Origin: Acidobacteriota bacterium
Lineage (GTDB): Bacteria; Acidobacteriota; Terriglobia; Terriglobales; Acidobacteriaceae
DNA: 9,193 nt
Assembly: GCA_021810735.1 (NCBI GenBank)
Contig: JAJZIF010000114.1
Coordinates: forward strand, 1-9,193
Direction of reading: 5' to 3'
Numbering within the stretch: the first letter of the stretch is position 1; each line of letters opens with the position of its first letter. The position numbers and the translations under genes are program-made. Below the pieces are notes generated by a model. The model was not told where the DNA came from, made no database searches, and saw only the letters and a program-made list of their open reading frames with translations. Below, piece by piece: positions 1-5,597 of this stretch.

Positions 1-14
1 AGAGGGGACGCCGG

Positions 15-150
15 GAAGCAATCTTCAGAGCGCTCTGGGTCAATCGTCGCCGACCGTTTTACATAGCCCGCGTTGATGCCTTGAATATGATCGACGTTGA
101 GTTCGCGGGATAGAGGAAGGTAGAAGATGCATGGGAGGTGAGATTGCTTC
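15..150. repeat. 10-bp inverted repeat pair enclosing gene-free DNA
   Basis: GAAGCAATCT at 15-24 is the exact reverse complement of AGATTGCTTC at 141-150, so 136 bp are bounded by perfect 10-bp inverted repeats. No open frame worth annotating lies between them, and there is no target-site duplication that I can see. The right copy sits inside the repeat-like motif annotated at 142-165. A 12-bp palindrome, CAGAGCGCTCTG, lies just inside the left copy at 26-37. This could be a decayed small non-autonomous element or chance; a genome-wide copy count would decide. Confidence 0.35.
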
Positions 151-165
151 GCTCAGGATGACAAT
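142..165 (-). repeat. Intergenic repeat fragment (GTCATCCTGAGCGAAGC type)
   Basis: Read on the minus strand this stretch contains GTCATCCTGAGCGAAGC. From memory, this phrase recurs in intergenic DNA of many bacteria, including Acidobacteriota, where spurious translations give 'HPERSE'-like peptides. Only one copy is in the window, so repetition is not shown here; identification rests on recalled sequence. It lies between the terminator of the transaldolase gene and the window edge, a typical place for such elements. Confidence 0.5.
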
Positions 166-235
166 GTGGGGGCGAGAGTTGTGCAGGCACGACGAGGGTT
201 CGTGGGTGAGCCTTGCGTCAGGGTTTCGCGCACGC

Positions 236-268
236 AACAAGGCCAGCCGCGGGGGCTGGCCGTTTGTT
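236..268 (-). terminator. Hairpin terminator downstream of transaldolase
   Basis: GGCCAGCC (241-248) and GGCTGGCC (254-261) form a perfect 8-bp GC-rich stem with a 5-nt loop. The outer AACAA (236-240) can pair with TTGTT (264-268) past a 2-nt bulge. It lies 24 bp beyond the transaldolase stop codon. On the minus strand the stem is followed by TTGTTG rather than a pure T run, so it is a moderate intrinsic terminator; the symmetric flanks could allow function in both directions. Confidence 0.65.
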
Positions 269-284
269 GTGTGAGGGATGGGAG

Positions 285-1286
285 TTAGTTGGCGGCGACG
301 GGTTCGGCGCTGAGTTCTTCGAGGCGCTTGGCGAGCATCTGTTCGAGGTTTTCGAGAGCGTCGCTGAAGCCCTTGATGCCTTCGCTGAGCTTGTCGTTGG
401 CCATCTTGTCTTCGGCGTGCATCTTGTCGAAGGTGGCCTTGTCGATGTGGAGGCGCTCGATCTGCATGCCTTTTGCGGCTTCGGGGTCGAGCTTGCGGGG
501 CAGTTCGGCGGGCTTGGCTTCGAGCTCCTCGAGGAGCTTGGGCGAGATGGTGAGCAGGTCGCAGCCGGCGAGCTGTTCAATTTCGCCGATGTTGCGGAAG
601 CTGGCACCCATGACGACGGTCTTGTAGCCGAATTTCTTGAAGTAGTTGTAAATGCGGGTGACGCTCTGGACGCCGGGGTCGTCGGCGCCGGTGTAGTCCT
701 TGCCGGTGTTCTTCTTGTACCAGTCGAGGATGCGGCCGACGAAGGGCGAGATGAGGGTGACGCCGGCGTCGGCGCAGGCAATGGCCTGATGGAGACCGAA
801 GAGGAGGGTGAGGTTGCAGTGGATGCCTTCCTTTTCGAGCTGCTCGGCGGCGCGGATGCCTTCCCAGGTGGAGGCGATCTTGATGAGGATGCGCTCCCTG
901 GAGATGCCCGCGTCGGCGTACTTCTGGATGATGGAGCGGGCCTGCTTCATGGTGGCCTCGGTGTCGTAGGAGAGACGCGCGTCGACCTCGGTGGAGACGC
1001 GGCCGGGAATGATGGCGAGGATCTTTTTGCCGAAGGCGACGGCGAGGTTTTCAAAGGCGAGTTTGGCGACGTCCTTGTGGGTGGCGGCGTTGCCGAGCTG
1101 CTTTTTGGCGTCGAGCAGGGTGTCGTCGACGATCTTCTGGTAGGCGGGCATCTGCGCGGCGGCGGTGATGAGCGACGGATTGGTGGTCGCGTCCTGCGGC
1201 TTCACCTTTTCGATGGCTTCGATGTCTCCGGTGTCGGCGACGACGGTGGTCATTTTGCGTAGCTGAGCGAGCTCACTCTGTCCCAT
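285..1286 (-). CDS. tal: Transaldolase (TalB type)
   Basis: This cytoplasmic enzyme of the non-oxidative pentose phosphate pathway moves a dihydroxyacetone unit between sedoheptulose 7-phosphate and glyceraldehyde 3-phosphate, giving erythrose 4-phosphate and fructose 6-phosphate. The 333-residue product matches the long classical TalB form (about 317 residues in E. coli) nearly end to end: [11 protein letters not shown] near 13-23, DATTNPSLI at 32-40, [13 protein letters not shown] at 98-110, [12 protein letters not shown] at 133-144 and CNLTLLF at 157-163. The Schiff-base lysine is K136; D18, N36, E100 and T160 correspond to the other active-site residues. The ATG at 1284-1286 has AGGAGG (1291-1296) four bases upstream. 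A TACAAT box at 1311-1316 suggests its own promoter, and the hairpin at 236-268 ends the unit. The acidic, alanine-rich C-terminal tail is slightly longer than in E. coli. Identity is secure. Confidence 0.97.
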   Translation of the reverse strand: MGQSELAQLRKMTTVVADTGDIEAIEKVKPQDATTNPSLITAAAQMPAYQKIVDDTLLDAKKQLGNAATHKDVAKLAFENLAVAFGKKILAIIPGRVSTEVDARLSYDTEATMKQARSIIQKYADAGISRERILIKIASTWEGIRAAEQLEKEGIHCNLTLLFGLHQAIACADAGVTLISPFVGRILDWYKKNTGKDYTGADDPGVQSVTRIYNYFKKFGYKTVVMGASFRNIGEIEQLAGCDLLTISPKLLEELEAKPAELPRKLDPEAAKGMQIERLHIDKATFDKMHAEDKMANDKLSEGIKGFSDALENLEQMLAKRLEELSAEPVAAN

Positions 1287-1310
1287 GCTTCCTCCTGAAC
1301 CTATGTGTTT

Positions 1311-1316
1311 ATTGTA
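1311..1316 (-). promoter_or_regulatory. Candidate -10 box for transaldolase
   Basis: On the minus strand TACAAT matches the sigma-70 -10 consensus at five of six positions and lies 24 bp upstream of the start codon, leaving a short leader that contains the AGGAGG ribosome site. The bases expected at -35 (around 1333-1339) do not resemble TTGACA. Instead, GATCGCG (1321-1327) and CGCGATC (1354-1360) form an inverted repeat across that region, which might bind a regulator. Confidence 0.4.
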
Positions 1317-1404
1317 ACGAGATCGCGGGGAGCTCCGCGCAGGGAAGGCCCAGCGCGATCCGGTTACGGTTGTGAGAGATCCCCAACATTATTAGATGCG
1401 CGCA

Positions 1405-2208
1405 TCATCCCTGGGCGACCGGATTGCGGAGCGAGCCGATGCCTTCGACGGTAACCTCAACGACATCACCGGCATGCATGGGTCCGACGCCGGAGGGCGT
1501 GCCGGTGGGGATGAGGTCGCCGGGCATGAGGGTCATGGCGGCGGAGATGTGGCGAAGGAGGGTGTCGATGGGGAAGATGAGGTCGCGGGTGCTGCCTTCC
1601 TGATGGATTTCGCCGTTGAGGCGGGTGACGACGGCGATTCCGGCGACGGGGTCGAGGTCGTCAGTGACGACGGGGCCGGTGGGGCAGAAGGTGTCGAATC
1701 CCTTGGCGCGGGACCACTGTCCGTCGGACTTCTGGAGGTCGCGGGCGGTGACGTCGTTGACGATGGTGTAGCCGCGGATGTAGGGGCGGACGTCTTCGGC
1801 GGGGCCGATTTTAGAGGCGCGTTTGCCGATGACGACGGCGAGTTCGCCTTCGAAGTCGACGCGCTGGGATTGCGTGGGCAGCAGGATGGTTGCGCCGGGG
1901 GCGAGCAGCGAGGAGGGCGCCTTGAGAAAGAGCAGCGGCTCTTTGGGGACATCGTTGCCGAGTTCGGCGGCGTGCGCGCCGTAGTTGCGGCCGATACAGA
2001 CGATTTTGGAGGGGACGACCGGCGGGAGCAACTGGGCCTGGTCGAGTGGCAGCGGGGAAAACTTGCCTTCATAGGGGGCGACGCACTTGTCTTCGTCAAA
2101 GGGCGGGAGCAGGCGCTCGATCCACCAGCCACCGGATGGATTGCCCGGGCGATATTCGACGGCCCCGTACTGCGGCCCAAACTCGGTCATGAACCGGCAA
2201 TAACGCAT
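1405..2208 (-). CDS. Fumarylacetoacetate hydrolase-family protein
   Basis: A 267-residue cytoplasmic enzyme of the FAH superfamily, whose members cleave or decarboxylate 2-oxo acids with C-C bonds next to a carbonyl (acylpyruvases, oxaloacetate decarboxylase, homoprotocatechuate-path isomerase/decarboxylase). The N-terminal 60 residues form the usual small domain. The catalytic core has CIGRNYGAHAAELG at 71-84, where H79 and E82 fit the His-Glu dyad of FAHD1-like enzymes; FEGEL at 119-123, with E120 and E122 as metal ligands; NDVTARD at 151-157, with D152 the third ligand; KGFDTFCPTGP at 169-179; and a late TGTPSGVGP turn. All key residues are present, so it should be active with Mg2+ or Mn2+. 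The substrate cannot be read from sequence. The ATG at 2206-2208 was kept because the family begins about here; its ribosome site is weak (GAAAGGG about 12 bases upstream). The fibronectin-domain gene ends 57 bp upstream on the same strand, so co-transcription is likely. Confidence 0.88.
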   Translation of the reverse strand: MRYCRFMTEFGPQYGAVEYRPGNPSGGWWIERLLPPFDEDKCVAPYEGKFSPLPLDQAQLLPPVVPSKIVCIGRNYGAHAAELGNDVPKEPLLFLKAPSSLLAPGATILLPTQSQRVDFEGELAVVIGKRASKIGPAEDVRPYIRGYTIVNDVTARDLQKSDGQWSRAKGFDTFCPTGPVVTDDLDPVAGIAVVTRLNGEIHQEGSTRDLIFPIDTLLRHISAAMTLMPGDLIPTGTPSGVGPMHAGDVVEVTVEGIGSLRNPVAQG

Positions 2209-2265
2209 GATTTGTATCTACCCTTTCATTTTCTTTCCGGAGGCTGCGCCCGGCTGCGAGCGGAA

Positions 2266-3405
2266 TTACTGTTGCCGGGGGAGTTCCTCCTGTACAGACG
2301 CGGAGCGCGCGCTTTGGTTGCCGTCGCGGTCGACGGCGGAGACGGAATATTGGTAGTGCACGCCGGGCAGGACGGTGGTGTCGTTCCAGGCCGGGGCGGT
2401 GACGAGCTGGTTTGCGGGTGAGATGCGCCGCCATGCGCCGGTGGCGGCGCGGCGATAGACGATGTAGCCGGCGGTGTCCGGCTGGGGGCTTGGCTCCCAG
2501 GAGAGATCGATGGAGCGGGCCTGGGCGTCAGCAACGGCGACGAGGCCCTGCGGGACGGAGGGCGGGAAAACGTCCTTGGCGTCCACGGTGACGGCGGGGC
2601 TTTTTGCGCCGGCGAGTTCGGCGCTGGCGCCGTCGACCTTGAGCTGGATGACGCGCTGGAGGACGTAAGTATAGGTGTGGTCGAGGGTGGCGTCGCGATC
2701 GAGAGCCTGTCCGGGGTCGTGCGCGGCGAGGCTGACTTCAAGGACCTGGCGCTGGACCGGCCCCGCGCCCAGCATTGGATTGGGCTGAGGCGGTTTTGCG
2801 TGCGGGGCGAGCTTTGGCTCGACGAGGGTGCGGACCATGCGCATCTGCATGCCGTGCTCGGGCGGCTGCGGCTGCCAGTGGAGGACGATTCCGTCGGGAC
2901 GGGTCTGGGCGGTGACGTCGCCTACGGGCGGCGGAGCGGCGCCTGCGATCACGGTGGCGCGGTTGGAGTATCCGGCGAGGCGCTTGTAGGGGCCATAGAC
3001 GCGGACGGCGTAAGTGAGCAGCCGAGGCGCGCCGGTGTCGAGCTCGGGCGGGAGGGTATCCACAAACCTGCCGGCCACGCCGGGCAGAATCATGATGTTT
3101 CCCGCCGGCTGGCAGGGAGCCTGGCTGGGTTTGGAATTTGGGGCGCCGGAGGGTTGCGGAAGACGGCAAATCTCGACCCGCTGACGGCCCTTGAGCGCGA
3201 CCTTATCGGTGGCGCGCTCGGGCATGGTCCAGGCGAGTGTGACGGCGTTGCCCGCGCGCCTGGCCGTGAGGTTGGTGACGGGAACAGGGATGTGCAGGCT
3301 TGGGGGCATGGGCGCAGCCTCGAGCGCGCAGCCGCTCACGAGCGCCGCCAGCGCCAGACCCAATCCCATTGCCGCAACCCTGCGCGAGACCCCGGCCGTC
3401 ATCAT
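2266..3405 (-). CDS. Fibronectin type III domain lipoprotein
   Basis: A 379-residue predicted lipoprotein. The N-terminus has two arginines (R8, R9), a hydrophobic stretch (about 10-23) and a lipobox V23-S-G-C26, so signal peptidase II should leave lipidated C26. The mature protein reads as three fibronectin type III beta-sandwiches: about 42-155 (starts PVTNLTARRAG, core TLAWTMP), about 158-275 (PPVGDVTAQ, core VLHWQP) and about 282-377 (FPPSVPQGLVAV, core IDLSWEPSP, then AGYIVYRR and YQYSVSAVDRDGNQS). The third is the most canonical. Such modules usually mediate protein or polysaccharide contact; no catalytic domain is visible. The start lacks a clear ribosome site: two ATG codons are adjacent (3400-3405), and the downstream ATG at residue 13 would remove the positive charges needed for export. 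It lies between the epimerase-like gene (100 bp) and the FAH-family gene (57 bp). The specific function is unknown. Confidence 0.85.
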   Translation of the reverse strand: MMTAGVSRRVAAMGLGLALAALVSGCALEAAPMPPSLHIPVPVTNLTARRAGNAVTLAWTMPERATDKVALKGRQRVEICRLPQPSGAPNSKPSQAPCQPAGNIMILPGVAGRFVDTLPPELDTGAPRLLTYAVRVYGPYKRLAGYSNRATVIAGAAPPPVGDVTAQTRPDGIVLHWQPQPPEHGMQMRMVRTLVEPKLAPHAKPPQPNPMLGAGPVQRQVLEVSLAAHDPGQALDRDATLDHTYTYVLQRVIQLKVDGASAELAGAKSPAVTVDAKDVFPPSVPQGLVAVADAQARSIDLSWEPSPQPDTAGYIVYRRAATGAWRRISPANQLVTAPAWNDTTVLPGVHYQYSVSAVDRDGNQSARSASVQEELPRQQ

Positions 3406-3417
3406 CTAGAGGCTAAA

Positions 3418-3482
3418 GCATTTTCGGAAATGCCGCAGTGCAAGGATGGGCGGCCATGGCCGGAAATCGCTGGCGGCAGTGC
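3418..3482. repeat. Imperfect direct repeat, hairpin and palindrome between genes
   Basis: CGGAAAT followed by GCAGTGC occurs twice, at 3425-3441 and, with five extra bases between the two parts, at 3461-3482. A small hairpin, GCATTT-TCGG-AAATGC, occupies 3418-3433, and a perfect 12-bp palindrome CGGCCATGGCCG lies at 3451-3462. All fall in the 100-bp gap between the epimerase-like gene and the lipoprotein gene. They may reflect a local duplication or a processing or regulatory site. No T run follows, so it is not an obvious intrinsic terminator. Confidence 0.45.
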
Positions 3483-3505
3483 GGAGTGGGCAGCGTTTCG
3501 CCGGC

Positions 3506-4435
3506 CTACGGGTTTTCTGAATGCGCGATGGCCGAACGGAGGGCGCCGGCGAGGGTGGCGTCCTCGAAGCGGAAGCCCATTTGCTGGAGCCGGCGGGGAA
3601 GGACGCGAGCGGAGGCGAGCAGGGCGGCGTCGGCCATTTCGCCGAAGGCGAGCCGGAGTGCAAAGGCCGGAGCCGGCAAGAATGCAGGCCGATGGAGCGC
3701 CCGGCCCAGGGCGCGGGTGAACTCGGCATTGGTTACCGGGTCGGGGGCCACGACGTTGACCGCTTCGACCGCGGGGCCTTCGGCCTGGGCTGGATCGGCC
3801 AGAAAGGCCAGCGCCCGGGCGGTATCCCGCGCGCTGATCCAGCTCATCCACTGGCGGCCGCTGCCCAGCGGGCCTCCAAGGCCGAGCCGGAAGAGCGGCA
3901 GCATTTTCGCCAGCGCTCCGCCCTGCTTTGCGAGGACCACTCCAAAGCGCGCCGAGACGACGCGGATTCCGGAGTTTGCCGCCTCGGCGGCGGCGGCCTC
4001 CCATTGCTCGCAGGTGTGGGGCAGAAAGCCGGTTCCATGGGTGGAGGTTTCGTCGAGGACTTCGTCGCCGCGGTCTCCATAAATGCCGATGGCAGAGGCA
4101 CATATGAGCAGCCGGGGTTTGGGGTCGAGGGCGCAGAGAGCGGTCACCAGGGCGCGGGTGCTCTGGATGCGGCTGTCGACGATGAGCTGCTTGCGGGCCT
4201 CGGTCCAGCGTTTGTCGGCAATGCCGGCGCCGGAAAGGTGAATGGCGACGGCGGGGTTTCCGAGCGCAGCCGCGTCCGGGCCGGCCCCCTGGCCGGGATT
4301 CCATTGGACCTCGCCCGGATTTTGGGGCTTGTGGCGGACGAGTTGGCGAGATTCCCAGCCCGCGGCGGTGAGTTGCTGGCGCAGGGCCGTGCCGATGAGC
4401 CCGGAGGCTCCGCTCAAAAGCACATGATTTTTCAT
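3506..4435 (-). CDS. TIGR01777-family epimerase-like protein (DUF1731)
   Basis: A 309-residue cytoplasmic protein of the atypical extended short-chain dehydrogenase family TIGR01777 (E. coli YfcH type, often labelled nucleoside-diphosphate-sugar epimerase or, in cyanobacteria, SulA-like). The N-terminal Rossmann fold has GASGLIG at 9-15 for NAD(P). Other family marks are HLSGAGI at 66-72, DSRIQSTRAL at 87-96, SAIGIYG at 114-120 (the catalytic-Tyr region), WEAAA at 145-149 and SARFGVVL at 161-168. The C-terminal DUF1731 segment is about 250-298 and ends with LPRRLQQMGFRFEDATLAGAL. The biochemical role of the family is not firmly known. I chose ATG 4433-4435 because the Rossmann strand starts immediately after it and AAAGGA lies 10 bases upstream; the reading frame stays open upstream to 4558, but that extension has no family similarity and crosses the divergent control region. 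It is divergent from the XRE-cupin regulator, a plausible controller. Confidence 0.88.
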   Translation of the reverse strand: MKNHVLLSGASGLIGTALRQQLTAAGWESRQLVRHKPQNPGEVQWNPGQGAGPDAAALGNPAVAIHLSGAGIADKRWTEARKQLIVDSRIQSTRALVTALCALDPKPRLLICASAIGIYGDRGDEVLDETSTHGTGFLPHTCEQWEAAAAEAANSGIRVVSARFGVVLAKQGGALAKMLPLFRLGLGGPLGSGRQWMSWISARDTARALAFLADPAQAEGPAVEAVNVVAPDPVTNAEFTRALGRALHRPAFLPAPAFALRLAFGEMADAALLASARVLPRRLQQMGFRFEDATLAGALRSAIAHSENP

Positions 4436-4563
4436 GGTGTCGACATCCTTTCGGAGATCTTCCGGCGTACTAAAACGTTCGGGAAAATTGCGAGATTTAA
4501 TCTCATCAAAAGTTTTTGAAGCGAGAGAATAACGATATGAGCCTTCGAGGAGAAGCATCCACG
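4436..4563. promoter_or_regulatory. Divergent control region with operator-like dyads
   Basis: This AT-rich patch in a GC-rich window separates the epimerase-like gene (minus) from the XRE-cupin gene (plus). It holds a perfect dyad GAGATT-T-AATCTC at 4492-4504, a second dyad CAAAA-GT-TTTTG at 4507-4518 and a palindrome AACGTT at 4474-4479. On the plus strand TTTAAT (4496-4501) matches the -10 consensus at five of six bases and lies inside the first dyad, though no good -35 is seen. A factor bound at this dyad would block that promoter, consistent with autorepression by the adjacent regulator. GAGGAG at 4547-4552 is the best ribosome site for the plus-strand gene. Confidence 0.5.
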
Positions 4564-5349
4564 ATGAAAACTGCCGTGAAAGATCCTGCCGCCGTAAGGG
4601 AGGAAGCCGCAGCCGTTGAGATCGACCCTGAAACCGCCGAAGCCTTTATTGCGGAAAAGCGCATCGGCGAACGCATCAAGCGCCTTCGCCTGAAGAAATC
4701 GATGGGGCTGGTGGAGCTTGGCCGGCACACGGGCCTTTCGGCGAGTTTTCTGTCGCAACTGGAGACGGGCCGGGTGGTGCCGACACTGCGCAACCTGGCG
4801 CGCATCGCCATGGTGTTCAGCAAGGACCTCTCGTACTTTTTCGAAACCGAGCCACATACCCTGTTCCGCGTGCATAGGAAGAAGGAGCGGGTTCGTTTGC
4901 CGCAGACCGGCGTCGACGACCCCACCTACTATTTTGAGAGTCTCGGCTACATGGTGCCGGACCGGACGCTCGATCCTTACTATGCCGAATTCATTCCATT
5001 AAAAAAAGGGACCGAAGTTCGTGCTCACGTCCATCCGGGGTTCGAGTTCCTGTATGTGGTGGAAGGGGAACTGGAAATCAAGCATGGCGAGCGGACGCAG
5101 GTGCTCGCGGCGGGCGACAGCGTCTACTTTGATGCGAGCACGCCGCACGCATACCAGTGCGCCGGGAAGACGCCAGCGGTGGTAATTATTGTGACGATGC
5201 ACCAGCAGGGGATACAGCACGGGACGGGAATGCGCAGCCTGAGCGCGTCGCTGGGTGCGCGGCAGAGCGTGGCGCAGGCGTCTACCGGAGTCGCAGTCGG
5301 GCGAGGCATTTCACCGGGCGGTGCGCCGCTGCGGACGCCGCGGGTGTGA
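4564..5349 (+). CDS. XRE-family regulator with C-terminal cupin
   Basis: A 261-residue DNA-binding regulator. Residues about 33-92 form an XRE/lambda-Cro helix-turn-helix (IGERIKRLRLKKSMGL, then LGRHTGLSASFLSQLETGRVVPTL split over helices 2-4). Residues about 145-215 form a cupin_2 beta-barrel with H155, H157, E161 and H195 placed as the usual metal-binding set (AHVHPGFEF and TPHAYQC). This architecture (PuuR/SutR-like) senses a small ligand in the cupin and represses nearby genes. The last 40 residues are Gly/Ala/Ser/Arg-rich and probably disordered. The frame is open to TTG 4516 and has another ATG at 4537. I prefer ATG 4564 because GAGGAG lies 11 bases upstream and the earlier starts would overlap the dyads. 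The ligand is unknown. It is divergent from the epimerase-like gene and has its own terminator, so it is probably monocistronic. A run of seven A at 5001-5007 inside the cupin coding region could allow polymerase slippage. Confidence 0.9.
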   Translation: MKTAVKDPAAVREEAAAVEIDPETAEAFIAEKRIGERIKRLRLKKSMGLVELGRHTGLSASFLSQLETGRVVPTLRNLARIAMVFSKDLSYFFETEPHTLFRVHRKKERVRLPQTGVDDPTYYFESLGYMVPDRTLDPYYAEFIPLKKGTEVRAHVHPGFEFLYVVEGELEIKHGERTQVLAAGDSVYFDASTPHAYQCAGKTPAVVIIVTMHQQGIQHGTGMRSLSASLGARQSVAQASTGVAVGRGISPGGAPLRTPRV

Positions 5350-5404
5350 GGCGGCGATAGCCCGGGAGGGCGTGTACACGAGCTTGTGATTACGGAGTTT
5401 TGCG

Positions 5405-5439
5405 GCCGGAGCGGAGGGTCCCGTTCCGGCGATTTTTTT
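5405..5439 (+). terminator. Strong intrinsic terminator after XRE-cupin gene
   Basis: GCCGGAGCGG (5405-5414) pairs with CCGTTCCGGC (5421-5430) through ten base pairs, one of them G-U, around a 6-nt loop. Seven T follow at 5433-5439. This is a textbook rho-independent terminator, 56 bp past the stop codon, and it separates the regulator from typA. Confidence 0.92.
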
Positions 5440-5471
5440 GAGCGTGATTTCTGCTCATTCTTGGCTTCGTA

Positions 5472-5500
5472 TTCGAGCGAAGATCACAAATTGGTAAACT
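5472..5500 (+). promoter_or_regulatory. Candidate typA promoter (extended -10)
   Basis: TGGTAAACT at 5492-5500 fits an extended -10 element (TGn followed by TAAACT, four of six bases matching TATAAT, including the key first A and last T). The sequence 17 bp upstream of the hexamer, TTCGAG at 5472-5477, is a poor -35, which extended -10 promoters tolerate. It lies between the preceding terminator and the hairpins at 5525-5550, in the only AT-rich part of the gap. Transcription would begin near 5507-5512, leaving a leader of about 90 nt. Confidence 0.35.
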
Positions 5501-5524
5501 AATAGGTAATCCCACCTGAAGTTT

Positions 5525-5550
5525 CGGCACAGTGCCGGCGCCGCTGGCGC
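5525..5550 (+). promoter_or_regulatory. Two back-to-back hairpins in the typA leader
   Basis: CGGCA-CAG-TGCCG (5525-5537) is followed directly by GCGCC-GCT-GGCGC (5538-5550): two perfect 5-bp stems, each with a 3-nt loop, without a spacer. They precede an A-rich, apparently unpaired stretch leading to the ribosome site. No T run follows, so they are not an intrinsic terminator. They may stabilise the 5' end or take part in control of TypA synthesis. No known riboswitch class was recognised. Confidence 0.4.
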
Positions 5551-5597
5551 AATTTCAGAGACATCCAAAGAAGCAACTGCAACCACGAAGGGAAGCT

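Noticed and set aside
213..1262. Long plus-strand open frame opposite transaldolase
   Set aside because: It is an antisense shadow of a clear transaldolase gene; GC-rich codon bias keeps the opposite frame open. The composition (Gly, Val, Asp, Glu rich) is typical of such shadows.
1396..2421. 341-residue plus-strand open frame opposite the FAH-family gene
   Set aside because: Antisense to a gene with all catalytic motifs; Gly/Asp/Val-rich, no recognisable domain and no ribosome site of note.
3402..4304. 300-residue Arg/Pro-rich minus-strand frame over the epimerase-like gene
   Set aside because: Out-of-frame overlap with the well-supported epimerase-like protein; arginine- and proline-rich composition is the usual sign of a GC-rich frame shadow.
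4436..4558. 41-residue upstream extension of the epimerase-like protein
   Set aside because: The Rossmann fold starts right after ATG 4433-4435, which has a ribosome site; the extension crosses the divergent control region and its dyads.
5532..5597. Upstream GTG start for typA adding 22 residues
   Set aside because: Lies inside a leader hairpin, has no ribosome site, and the added residues are absent from known TypA proteins.
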